Part shown: positions 24,215-31,723 of the stretch, piece after piece
Layout of the letters: each line of letters begins with the position of its first letter
How positions within the stretch are numbered: position 1 is the first letter of the stretch
Assembly (NCBI GenBank): GCA_012518155.1
Contig: JAAYTC010000108.1
Location: forward strand, 1-34,835
Reading direction: 5' to 3'
Source of the DNA: Bacteroidales bacterium
Lineage (GTDB): Bacteria; Bacteroidota; Bacteroidia; Bacteroidales; Dysgonomonadaceae
Length of the DNA stretch: 34,835 bases
The notes under the pieces: generated by a model
Database searches by the model: none
Seen by the model: only the letters and a program-made list of their open reading frames with translations
What the model was told of the DNA's origin: nothing
Position numbers and translations under genes: made by a program

Positions 24215-24814
24215 ATGATTATAAAGAGTGCAGAATTTGTTATAAGCAACAGCGATTACCGGGAGTGCCCCGCGGATGGTCGCCCGGAGTACGCGTTTAT
24301 AGGCCGGTCGAACGTCGGCAAGTCATCCCTTATAAACATGTTGACCCACCGGAAAGGGTTGGCAATGACATCGTCCACACCCGGGAAAACCCTCCTGATC
24401 AACCATTTTTTGGTCAACGACGAATGGTACTTGGTAGACTTGCCCGGTTACGGCTACGCGCGGCGGGGCAAAGAGAGTCGGGAAAAGCTCCGGGAACTTA
24501 TCGAGGATTATATACTGGAACGAGAGCAGATGACCAATCTTTTCGTGTTGTTGGATGCGCGCCACGAGGCAATGCAGATCGACTTGGAATTCATGGAGTG
24601 GTTGGGAGAAAATGAGATACCGTTTGCCATAGTCTTTACCAAGGCCGATAAGCTGGGCTCCGGCCGGTTGGGGCAAAATATCGCGGCCTATAAAGAGAAG
24701 TTGCTCGCGACGTGGGAGGAGTTGCCTCCTATTTTTGTTACCTCTTCCGAAAAGAAACAGGGCCGAGAGGAGTTGTTGGACTATATTTCTAAAATAAACA
24801 AAATGGTTTTGTAG
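24215..24814 (+). CDS. engB: Ribosome biogenesis GTPase EngB (YihA/YsxC)
   Basis: EngB is an essential small GTPase needed for assembly of the large ribosomal subunit. The 199 residues match the family length. The motifs are G1 GRSNVGKSS (30-38), G2 around TSSTPGKT, G3 DLPGYGYA, G4 TKAD and G5 TSS near the C-terminus. A TTG 12 bp upstream would add four residues, but the ATG at 24215 gives the usual start (MIIKSAEFVISN). It follows the symporter gene by 70 bp with no clear promoter and is convergent with the atp cluster. Confidence 0.95.
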   Translation: MIIKSAEFVISNSDYRECPADGRPEYAFIGRSNVGKSSLINMLTHRKGLAMTSSTPGKTLLINHFLVNDEWYLVDLPGYGYARRGKESREKLRELIEDYILEREQMTNLFVLLDARHEAMQIDLEFMEWLGENEIPFAIVFTKADKLGSGRLGQNIAAYKEKLLATWEELPPIFVTSSEKKQGREELLDYISKINKMVL

Positions 24815-24840
24815 GCGCAGGTCATGATCGTAGCCTCCAA

Positions 24841-24875
24841 TCGGTTCAATTTATCGGCTCGGTTCAATTTATCGG
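24841..24875. repeat. 17-bp direct repeat covering the atpG stop codon
   Basis: TCGGTTCAATTTATCGG occurs at 24841-24857 and 24859-24875 (18-bp period). The second copy contains the TAA that ends atpG on the minus strand, so the gene end has been duplicated into the convergent gap with engB. Confidence 0.75.
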
Positions 24876-25753
24876 CCGAAGGAGCCTCCCATGATATCGA
24901 GCAGCTCGTTAGTAATTGATTGCTGGCGGAGTTTATTGTACTCTAAGTGGAGTTCATCCACGAGGTCGTCGGCATTATCCGTGGCAATTTGCATGGCGGT
25001 CATTCGTGCCGCATGTTCCGATGTAACGGAATCGACATGTGCCGCGAAGAGCCTGATCTTTACTATCTTTGGAATAAGCTGCTCCAACAATGTGTTCCTA
25101 TCAGGCTCCAAGATATACTCCACGTCAGCATGGGCCCCCTTCGACGCCTCCTGTTCCAAGTCGGTACTGCTTATGGGCAACAATCGCTCTCGGATTAGTT
25201 CTTGGGTACGCGTACTTTTAAAACGGTGATAAATCAGTTCCACCCGGTCTATTTCTCCCGCTTTGAACATCTCCATCAACATTTTTCCGAGTTGCCTTGT
25301 ATCGTTGTATGCCGGTTTATCGGCGATGATCGTATACCCTTCTCTCGGCTTAAATTTCATCTTTCGTACGGCTTTGGTTATTTTCTCGCCTACGGGGTAG
25401 AGAAAAATATTTTCTTTGCCGAGCGATTGGTAATCGCCGATCGCTTCCCGAAGCTTTACAGCCACCGCCTCGTTAAACCGTCCCGCCAGTCCGGTGTTGG
25501 ATGAAAAGGCGACAAGTGCTACCCGTTTCACGGGCCGTATTTCCATGAAAGGAGAGGGGAGTTGCTCCTCGTCTTCGCCATTCAAAAGCGGGTGTAAAAT
25601 TCGCTGCAATGTACGCTCGTATGGCCGTAGATGCTGGATAAACCGCTCTGCCCTTTTTTGTTTGGCGGAGGAGACCATCATCATGGCCGATGTAATCTTG
25701 CGGGTAGATTGCACCGATTGAAGCCTGCTTTTTATCTCTTTAAGTCGTGCCAT
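24869..25753 (-). CDS. atpG: ATP synthase F1 gamma subunit
   Basis: The gamma subunit is the central rotor shaft of F1 and couples c-ring rotation to catalysis. The 294-residue protein begins MARLKEIKSRLQSVQSTRKITSAMMMVS, the conserved N-terminal helix, and ends with the complementary C-terminal helix (MQIATDNADDLVDELHLEYNK, then RQQSITNELLDI), which together form the coiled coil. The start lies 9 bp after the atpA stop, so translation is probably coupled. It is the last gene of the atpE-F-H-A-G unit. The 3' end overlaps a short direct repeat. No terminator hairpin is visible between it and engB. Confidence 0.96.
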   Translation of the reverse strand: MARLKEIKSRLQSVQSTRKITSAMMMVSSAKQKRAERFIQHLRPYERTLQRILHPLLNGEDEEQLPSPFMEIRPVKRVALVAFSSNTGLAGRFNEAVAVKLREAIGDYQSLGKENIFLYPVGEKITKAVRKMKFKPREGYTIIADKPAYNDTRQLGKMLMEMFKAGEIDRVELIYHRFKSTRTQELIRERLLPISSTDLEQEASKGAHADVEYILEPDRNTLLEQLIPKIVKIRLFAAHVDSVTSEHAARMTAMQIATDNADDLVDELHLEYNKLRQQSITNELLDIMGGSFGR

Positions 25754-25762
25754 GTAGCTCTC

Positions 25763-27352
25763 CTATTTTTTCAGCGTAGCCACCGTGTTCGCGGCCACCT
25801 TTTCGATGGTACCCGTGATATGGTCGTTCATCTCTCCCTTTTTCAGCGGATCGAGCACATCGTGCCGATGCGATGCTTCCAAGGCATCGATGAATTCCTT
25901 TTCGAACCGTGGGACTTTCTCCAGGGGGATATCCCGTAGTAGCCCGTGTGTTCCGCAATAGAGCACCGCGATCTGTTGTTCGACGCTCATGGGAGTGTGT
26001 ACCGGCTGCACGAGCAACTGTTCGTTTTTTTGTCCCTTGTCGATTGTCATTGCCGTTACCGCGTCCATATCGCCCCCGAACTTGGTGAATGCCTCCAACT
26101 CTTGGTATTGTGCTTGGTCGATTTTTAATGTACCGGCCACTTTTTTCATCGCTTTAATCTGCGCGTTTCCTCCCACGCGCGATACCGATATACCGACGTT
26201 AATAGCCGGCCGGATACCCCGGTTAAAGAGGTCCGATTCGAGGAATATTTGCCCATCGGTGATGGAGATCACGTTAGTAGGGATGTACGCGGATACGTCG
26301 CCCGCCTGGGTCTCGATAATCGGTAACGCGGTGAGCGATCCGCCTCCCTTCACTTTCCCTTTCAGGCTCACCGGCAGGTCGTTCATGTTAATGGCCATCT
26401 CTTCTTGGTCGATGATGTTGGCTGCCCGTTCTAACAGGCGTGAATGGAGGTAAAAAATATCCCCCGGGTAGGCCTCTCTACCTGACGGGCGTCGCAGCAC
26501 GAGCGATACCTCCCGGTATGCAACCGCCTGCTTCGACAGGTCGTCGTACACCACCAGCGCGTGGCGGCCCGTATCCCGGAAATACTCACCCACGGCAGCA
26601 CCCGAAAAGGGCGCGATATACCGCATGGCCGCAGAGTCGGAACCACTCGCCGAGATCACCACGGTATAATCCATGGCACCGTGGTCGGTGAGCGTTTTCA
26701 CGATCGAAGCTACCGAGGAGCCCTTCTGTCCCACTGCCACGTAGATACAGTAGACCGGTTTTCCTGCTTCGTAGTTTTCCCGTTGGTTCAAGATGGTATC
26801 GATGGCGATGCTGGTTTTACCGGTCTGCCGGTCCCCGATAATCAGTTCCCGCTGTCCCCGGCCAATCGGGATCATGGCATCCACTGCCTTCAGTCCCGTT
26901 TGCAACGGTGTATCCACGGGTTGGCGAAATACCACTCCCGGTGCTTTCCGTTCCAAGGGCATTTCCAACCTTTCGCCTTGCAGGGGACCCCGTCCGTCCA
27001 TTGGCTCACCGATGGGTGAGATTACACGTCCAAGCATTCCTTCGCCCACGTAGATGGAAGCCACCCTTCCGGTACGTTTTACGGTAAATCCTTCTTTGAT
27101 TTCGCTGGAAGCTCCCAATAGAATGGCACCCACGTTGTCCTCTTCGAGGTTCATCACGATAGCTTGCATCCCATTATCAAACTCCAGCAACTCGTTCGCT
27201 TCGGCATTCCGCAATCCAAAGATACGAATAACGCCATCGCTGACGCTCACTACCACGCCCGTTTCATTAAACTGGACGCGGGTGTCGATTCCCTTGAGCT
27301 GCATACGCAGCATCTCGGAAACTTCACTTATTTTAATTGCATTATCTGCCAT
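25763..27352 (-). CDS. atpA: ATP synthase F1 alpha subunit
   Basis: The non-catalytic nucleotide-binding subunit of the F1 head, three copies alternating with beta. The 529 residues carry the Walker A loop GDRQTGKT at 173-180, preceded by KAVDAMIPIGRGQRELIIG, and the alpha signature PAINVGISVSRVGG. The N-terminal helix MADNAIKISEVSEML that contacts the delta subunit is present. Length is slightly above the E. coli protein, as usual in Bacteroidota. It lies between atpH and atpG with gaps of 25 and 9 bp on the same strand. Confidence 0.98.
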   Translation of the reverse strand: MADNAIKISEVSEMLRMQLKGIDTRVQFNETGVVVSVSDGVIRIFGLRNAEANELLEFDNGMQAIVMNLEEDNVGAILLGASSEIKEGFTVKRTGRVASIYVGEGMLGRVISPIGEPMDGRGPLQGERLEMPLERKAPGVVFRQPVDTPLQTGLKAVDAMIPIGRGQRELIIGDRQTGKTSIAIDTILNQRENYEAGKPVYCIYVAVGQKGSSVASIVKTLTDHGAMDYTVVISASGSDSAAMRYIAPFSGAAVGEYFRDTGRHALVVYDDLSKQAVAYREVSLVLRRPSGREAYPGDIFYLHSRLLERAANIIDQEEMAINMNDLPVSLKGKVKGGGSLTALPIIETQAGDVSAYIPTNVISITDGQIFLESDLFNRGIRPAINVGISVSRVGGNAQIKAMKKVAGTLKIDQAQYQELEAFTKFGGDMDAVTAMTIDKGQKNEQLLVQPVHTPMSVEQQIAVLYCGTHGLLRDIPLEKVPRFEKEFIDALEASHRHDVLDPLKKGEMNDHITGTIEKVAANTVATLKK

Positions 27353-27377
27353 TTACTTCTTAATTTTTCATTGTTCA

Positions 27378-27914
27378 TTATTTAACCAGCGAGTGCTTGA
27401 TACGTTGGAGTTCCCCGGTTACGCTCGCGTCCCATCGGAAGTCATCCAACTTCAGGATAAACCCCCCGATAATTCCCGGGTTTACTTCCGTCTCGATCTC
27501 AAGTTCTTCCCCGGTAACCTGTTGAATCCGCTCTACCAGTTTGTTTTTAGTAGTATCATCGGCAGGCACCGCTGTAATTAGCTTTCCGGCCTGGAGCTGA
27601 AACCTAATTCGATAGAGATCGATAAACCGCTGGGTAATCGATTGAAGATGCTCCTCTCTTTCGTTCTTCAAGATCAACCCGTTCATCTCGTCGAGTGCCG
27701 ACGGAAGTTCTCCCCCGCACGCGGTTCGGATGATGTTCGCTTTGTCCTTTTTGGGAATAGAGAGATCCTGCAAAGCAAGGCGCAATTCGGGTACTTTTAG
27801 GAATACTTCAGCGAGCAACTTCATTTTCGCGTACACCTCCTCATGCTGCCCCTTTTCGATGGCGTAATCCAACAGGGCAGTGGCGTATCGCGTAGATATG
27901 TGTCCCGTGTTCAT
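27378..27914 (-). CDS. atpH: ATP synthase F1 delta subunit
   Basis: The delta subunit (OSCP homologue) links the F1 head to the peripheral b stalk. The 178 residues include the N-terminal helical bundle (STRYATALLDYAIEKGQHEEVYAKM) and the C-terminal conserved part, where ETEVNPGIIGGFILKLDDFRWDASV and a final helix are typical. It lies 5 bp after the atpF stop and 25 bp before atpA. The ATG at 27914 precedes the first helix directly. Nothing unusual was seen. Confidence 0.94.
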   Translation of the reverse strand: MNTGHISTRYATALLDYAIEKGQHEEVYAKMKLLAEVFLKVPELRLALQDLSIPKKDKANIIRTACGGELPSALDEMNGLILKNEREEHLQSITQRFIDLYRIRFQLQAGKLITAVPADDTTKNKLVERIQQVTGEELEIETEVNPGIIGGFILKLDDFRWDASVTGELQRIKHSLVK

Positions 27915-27919
27915 CTATT

Positions 27920-28420
27920 TTAGGATCTAGAGATATCTGTTTCGTCGAGCAGTCGTTCGATAAGGCTCATTTGCTCTTCGCCGGTGCTCAACTTCTCGCG
28001 TAATATTTTCTCCGTCAGGTTAACGGATAAAACCGCGATCTCGTTTCGTATTTCTCGGAGGGCTTCCTCCTTTTCCGCCCGTACCTGTTCCCGGGCGTTG
28101 ACGATGATTTTTTCCGACTCTTTGGTGGCGTCATCCCGGGCTTGCACCATGAGTTTTTCCCGCAGCGCGGCGGTCTCTCTCAGCATGGCGGCTTGTTCTT
28201 CTCGAGTAGCAGCCATCATCTCTTCCCCGGCTTTTTTCACGTTAGCCAGCTCTTCACGGGCATCTCGGGCCGCTTGGAGCGACTCGTCGATATAATTTTT
28301 CCGTTTATCAACCGATTTCAGGATGGTAGGAAAACCGTACTTGACCAGTACAAAGAGTACCGCGCCAAACGATAACGTCATCCAGAAAAGCAGTCCCGGT
28401 TCAGGTGTGAGTAGCGACAT
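27920..28420 (-). CDS. atpF: ATP synthase Fo b subunit
   Basis: The b subunit forms the peripheral stator stalk. The 166 residues start with a membrane helix (about 8-28, PGLLFWMTLSFGAVLFVLVKYG) and continue as a long, highly charged helix rich in Glu, Lys, Arg and Ala (about 35-150), as expected for the dimeric coiled coil. Only one b-type gene is present, so the stalk is probably a homodimer. The gene is 11 bp after atpE. Confidence 0.95.
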   Translation of the reverse strand: MSLLTPEPGLLFWMTLSFGAVLFVLVKYGFPTILKSVDKRKNYIDESLQAARDAREELANVKKAGEEMMAATREEQAAMLRETAALREKLMVQARDDATKESEKIIVNAREQVRAEKEEALREIRNEIAVLSVNLTEKILREKLSTGEEQMSLIERLLDETDISRS

Positions 28421-28431
28421 GTTTTTTTCTA

Positions 28432-28683
28432 TTAAAGAATAAACCCGCAGACTACGATCGCGAAGAGGGCTACCCCCTCGATCAGGGCTGCCGAAATAAT
28501 CATCGTGGTACGAATGTCAGAACCTGCTTCGGGCTGGCGTGCGATACCTTCCACGGCCGATTGTCCAATTTTACCGATACCCAACGCGGCAGCTAACACC
28601 ACGATGCCAATGCTCAAGGATGTTCCGATCGGCCCGAGGCTGATCGCCGGAGCCGCTTGTAATAGAATTGTAAGTAATGTCAT
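28432..28683 (-). CDS. atpE: ATP synthase Fo c subunit
   Basis: The c subunit builds the rotating membrane ring. The 83-residue hairpin has two membrane helices around the polar loop ARQPEA (48-53); the essential carboxylate is Glu69 in ALIEGVALFA. The residues after Glu69 are Gly and Val, not the Ser/Thr pair of sodium-binding rings, and the Gln ligand of the first helix is not found at its place. This suggests proton coupling, by comparison with the Ilyobacter c subunit. It heads the E-F-H-A-G gene string and is separated from atpB by about 1 kb. Confidence 0.96.
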   Translation of the reverse strand: MTLLTILLQAAPAISLGPIGTSLSIGIVVLAAALGIGKIGQSAVEGIARQPEAGSDIRTTMIISAALIEGVALFAIVVCGFIL

Positions 28684-28792
28684 GTTTTTTGTTTTAATAT
28701 AAGTTTTTTATTCAGATTTTGCACGAATTTATAATTAACGCCCGAAGATACCACTTTTCTTGCAATTGTATGCTTTCGTTTTCTTCCGTTTT

Positions 28793-28951
28793 TTAATGCC
28801 GTGAAGATGATTTTTTATTATCTACTCTTTGTCGTTCGAGCGCGGCTTCTCTTTCATTGGCCGCCACCGACAGCAAAATCGAGATAATTAATATACCCAC
28901 GATCACCGTTAGCGATACCCCTGAATGGCTCGCGATGAATTTAGACATCAT
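28793..28951 (-). CDS. Small single-pass membrane protein in the atp cluster
   Basis: A 52-residue frame on the operon strand, too short for usual gene finding, begins ATG-ATG and encodes MMSKFIASHSG, a hydrophobic segment of about 20 residues (11-30, ending ISILLSVAAN) and a charged tail (EREAALERQRVDNKK). This composition is typical of a small inner-membrane protein with its tail in the cytosol. I do not recognise a family. It sits between the unrecognised exported protein gene and atpE, 109 bp before atpE. A role with Fo, as an assembly or regulatory peptide, is conceivable from position only. The frame stays open upstream without another ATG. Confidence 0.5.
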   Translation of the reverse strand: MMSKFIASHSGVSLTVIVGILIISILLSVAANEREAALERQRVDNKKSSSRH

Positions 28952-29062
28952 CACGGGGGCTGCCGACACTCGATTTTTTAGTAAGAACGACTTTTCTTGA
29001 TGGTTAATTCACGGGTGGCTCTGTTCCTGGTAAACGATGGTAGAGCCGGTTTTTTAATTGGA

Positions 29063-29500
29063 TTAATAAAAATTATGGAAAGGGTAGATGATCTTGTTGA
29101 GCGGTAACCCAATTTGAATAAATCTGTAAAAATCCGAATAAAAAACGATGAAATTATTTATCTTTTCTTGAATGCTAAATAAGTTTATGGCGTGATTCGT
29201 GTATGAATAAGAGAACGCCACGAGCAGGTGCGATATTTCGCTGGGACAGTTGGAAGGGGAGAACAGGTGATCCACGATTACATCTCGTATGAATCGAGTT
29301 CTCTCAACTCCTACACTCATTTCCGACGATGATGCGGTGAGGTTCGAGGCAACGTTGCCTGAACTGTCCGCGTGTTGAAGGAGTTGCGCGGAGGGTAAAA
29401 GTGTTAATGTACCGGAGGACGGATCCAACAGCAAAAACTGTCCGAGCATCGATTGAATAATAATCGAAAAACAGAAGAGATATATAAGAATCCGTTTCAA
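29063..29500 (-). CDS. Unrecognised exported protein in the atp cluster
   Basis: A 145-residue frame on the operon strand beginning MKRILIYLFCFSIIIQSMLGQ, a credible export signal with no lipobox cysteine at its end. The middle (22-75) is Ser/Leu-rich. The last 50 residues are rich in Ile, Phe, Tyr and Asn and their DNA is AT-rich, unlike the neighbouring genes, so this part may be degraded or noncoding. I recognise no family or motif. It is preceded by a good minus-strand -7 element at 29569-29576 and followed by the small membrane protein and atpE. It may be a foreign insertion, a lineage-specific subunit or a chance frame. Confidence 0.4.
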   Translation of the reverse strand: MKRILIYLFCFSIIIQSMLGQFLLLDPSSGTLTLLPSAQLLQHADSSGNVASNLTASSSEMSVGVERTRFIRDVIVDHLFSPSNCPSEISHLLVAFSYSYTNHAINLFSIQEKINNFIVFYSDFYRFIQIGLPLNKIIYPFHNFY

Positions 29501-29568
29501 CCTGACATTAAATTATCCCGGCTGAGCCAACTCAACCCTGCCCCAGCAATAGAAATTGCCACTCCCTA

Positions 29569-29576
29569 CAAAGTTA
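29569..29576 (-). promoter_or_regulatory. -7 element TAACTTTG inside the atp cluster
   Basis: Minus-strand TAACTTTG matches TAnnTTTG between atpB and the unrecognised 145-residue frame. It would start transcription near 29563 and could drive the two small frames and atpE-F-H-A-G separately from atpB. No -33 TTG is at the ideal distance. Confidence 0.45.
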
Positions 29577-29688
29577 GCAAAACAATTCGTGAATAAGGGT
29601 TACTCCTCTTCCTGTTTGTATACTTTAACAAGTGTTGTTAGCCAAATAACAAATATTGATCCGCGCTTTTTCATGCAGAGGTGCTTCT

Positions 29689-30873
29689 TTAAGCACGTAC
29701 TCGTGCTTGTCCGATAAAAACGGCCGAGAGAAGTGTGAACACGTATGCTTGAATGAACGCGATAAGCAATTCGAGGAAGTTAATAAAGATACTGAACAGT
29801 ACCGACACTACCGTCATGGATGCATTGATAGCCGTACCCATCGACATCGTGATAAATATAAGCATGGTGAGCCCTATCACGATAGAGTGTCCCGCCATAA
29901 TATTCGCGAAGAGACGAATCATCAACGAGAATGGCTTGGTGATGGTACCGATAATTTCGATGGCTTGCATAAAGGGTATGGGAGCTTTTAGCCACGTGGG
30001 GACGTCGGGCCAAAAGAGTTCTTTATAGTACCCTTTGGTGCCGGTAAGGTTGATGACCAAGAAGGTGGCCAGTGCTAACACTAGCGTGACCGCGATATTT
30101 CCGGTCACATTGGCTCCTCCGGGGAAGAAGGGGACCAGCCCCAAGAGGTTATTGAAAAAGATAAAGAAGAAGAGAGTAAGCAGGTAGGGGGCGTACTTTC
30201 GTGCATCTTGACCAATGGATGGTTCGATAACATCGTCGTAGATGGAGGCGATAAGCATTTCCATCATTCCCACGAATCCCTTTTTCCCTTCCAGTGGTTC
30301 CCGTTTGAAAGAGCGTGCAATCCCCATCACGAGGAGGATGAGCAACGCGGATGCTATTAATAGGGCCGCGGCGTTCTTCGTGAGTGATAAGTCCAATGGC
30401 CTTGATTCAGTACCGTTCGTTCCGATTTCTACAATCTTCCCCTTGTAATTCCCATCGGTTGCGACTCGAAACCCCTTGTAATCGGCCACATCGCGCAAGC
30501 GTGAGGAGAGGAATATATGCCATCCGCTATTTTTGCTGTAAAGGATAACGGGCAGCGATAGGGTAAGATCTCGTTTCCCGTCGCTCATGATCTGCCACTC
30601 GTACGAGTCGGCAAGGTGATCGAGGATAAACGTCCGGATATTTAGTCCCCCGTCCCCCCCATTATCTCCATCTGCGGCTCCTTCTGTCACGGCTGCTTCT
30701 GTCACGATTGATTCTGTCGCTGTCATGTTACTCCTTTCCGTGCTTGCTCCAAGGACGCTGTTAGTTTGTGTCCGATTGCCCCGCGCCGAGTTTTCGGCTT
30801 GGGGGGAGACTGGGCTTGAGAGAAGCAAAAGTAAAAGTAGCGCAACTATTTTCTGTTGCATATGCTGTTTCAT
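29689..30873 (-). CDS. atpB: ATP synthase Fo a subunit with exported N-terminal extension
   Basis: The a subunit forms the ion half-channels next to the c ring. At 394 residues it is far longer than the about 270 of E. coli. Residues 1-25 look like a cleavable signal (LLLLLLLSSPVSPQA), followed by a hydrophilic region to about 165 that should face the periplasm. The usual multi-helix domain follows from about 167, with NNLLGLVPFF, the essential Arg320 in SLMIRLFANIMAGH, and the C-terminal ELLIAFIQAYVFTLL. Such extensions are known in Bacteroidota AtpB, but the Ser/Thr/Gly/Asp-rich stretch at 28-76 is low-complexity. The start overlaps the upstream small membrane gene by 4 nt. Confidence 0.95.
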   Translation of the reverse strand: MKQHMQQKIVALLLLLLLSSPVSPQAENSARGNRTQTNSVLGASTERSNMTATESIVTEAAVTEGAADGDNGGDGGLNIRTFILDHLADSYEWQIMSDGKRDLTLSLPVILYSKNSGWHIFLSSRLRDVADYKGFRVATDGNYKGKIVEIGTNGTESRPLDLSLTKNAAALLIASALLILLVMGIARSFKREPLEGKKGFVGMMEMLIASIYDDVIEPSIGQDARKYAPYLLTLFFFIFFNNLLGLVPFFPGGANVTGNIAVTLVLALATFLVINLTGTKGYYKELFWPDVPTWLKAPIPFMQAIEIIGTITKPFSLMIRLFANIMAGHSIVIGLTMLIFITMSMGTAINASMTVVSVLFSIFINFLELLIAFIQAYVFTLLSAVFIGQARVRA

Positions 30874-31298
30874 TGTGAAATACGTTCAGTGGGTGGTTTT
30901 TCCTGATCTTTCTTGTACTTGATATATTTTTCCATTCTCAAGTATATGTAAGTCTCCCAAATGAGGCTGATCAGGTAGAAAATAATAAAAAGGATCGCGA
31001 AGTTACGAATATTGGCCTTGTCAAGCAGCCAATAGATAAGAATGATCGCGAAAGAGGTAAATATCTTGAACGTTCGAATAAGCATGTATACGTTCACCAC
31101 TTTACCCGCTTCACGCGGCGTTCGGCGGAACTGCAAGATAAATATGATCCCCAAAATGTAGAAGAAGACAGGGATGATGACGTAAGAGTCGATCAGTATT
31201 TCCGGGAAGAAATGGCTCAAGATGAGCCACATGCCAAATCCTGTGATTAGGAGCATGGCCGTGTGAAGGATAATAAAGTATACCACGAGCTTCTTCAT
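30870..31298 (-). CDS. Four-helix membrane protein upstream of atpB (AtpI-like position)
   Basis: A 142-residue inner-membrane protein with four hydrophobic segments (about 5-28, 38-57, 75-92 and 97-118) and a charged C-terminal tail (YIKYKKDQEKPPTE). Its stop overlaps the atpB start (ATGA), so translation is coupled. A hypothetical membrane protein of this size before atpB is usual in Bacteroidales atp clusters and takes the place of AtpI, which aids c-ring assembly or magnesium uptake in other bacteria. I see no sequence proof that it is AtpI. It is the first gene after the promoter at 31363-31370. Confidence 0.75.
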   Translation of the reverse strand: MKKLVVYFIILHTAMLLITGFGMWLILSHFFPEILIDSYVIIPVFFYILGIIFILQFRRTPREAGKVVNVYMLIRTFKIFTSFAIILIYWLLDKANIRNFAILFIIFYLISLIWETYIYLRMEKYIKYKKDQEKPPTERISQ

Positions 31299-31362
31299 CT
31301 TGTTATCTTTCTTCTTCCTTTAACCTTCGGGCGGTTTGAGCCGTTCATTACCCCGATTTGAA

Positions 31363-31370
31363 CAAAGATA
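31363..31370 (-). promoter_or_regulatory. -7 element TATCTTTG before the atpB unit
   Basis: Minus-strand TATCTTTG matches TAnnTTTG in the 167-bp gap between atpC and the small membrane gene. The start would be near 31357, about 60 nt before the ATG at 31298. This makes atpD-atpC and the atpB unit separable transcription units. Confidence 0.5.
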
Positions 31371-31465
31371 CAAAAAAATAGCGAAATATCGCGGTATAAA
31401 TATTCTCAAGTCGGTCAGTTCATCCTCAAGCTCCGGTAGTTTTTCCTGTAAACAGGTATTTTGGG

Positions 31466-31723
31466 TTATTTTTGCTTGTTGGCTTCTCTGGTTTCGATGC
31501 AGACGATAACGGTATTATCATGAGTTTCCACGAACCCATCTTCTACTTCCAGCTCCTTGATTTTCCCGTCTGCCGTGAAGCTGAGTAACCCTTTAGTGAG
31601 GGAGGAGATGATAGGAGCGTGGTTGTTCAGTATTTGAAAGGAACCCATCGTACCGGGGAGGGTGATGGATTGCACCTCGCCCCGGTATACCGTTTTTTCC
31701 GGTGTAAGAATCTCAAGTTTCAT
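31466..31723 (-). CDS. atpC: ATP synthase F1 epsilon subunit, short form
   Basis: Epsilon sits at the foot of the gamma shaft and, in many bacteria, inhibits ATP hydrolysis through its C-terminal helices. This one has only 85 residues: the N-terminal beta-sandwich (KLEILTPEKTVYRGEV, LPGTMGSFQILNNHAPIISSL, VEDGFVETHDNTVIVC) is complete, while the two-helix inhibitory domain of the about 139-residue E. coli protein is absent. Short epsilon proteins are common in Bacteroidota. The start overlaps the atpD stop by 4 nt (ATGA). Confidence 0.92.
   Translation of the reverse strand: MKLEILTPEKTVYRGEVQSITLPGTMGSFQILNNHAPIISSLTKGLLSFTADGKIKELEVEDGFVETHDNTVIVCIETREANKQK

Noticed and set aside
28981..29062. 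Open frame reading KPALPSFTRNRATRELTIKK downstream of the 145-residue frame
   Set aside because: No start codon is available, other frames here are equally open and no family is recognised. I could not support a frameshifted extension.
29681..29696. Hairpin GTGCTT-CTTT-AAGCAC at the atpB stop as a terminator
   Set aside because: The stem has only 6 bp, overlaps the coding end and has no T-run on the minus strand.
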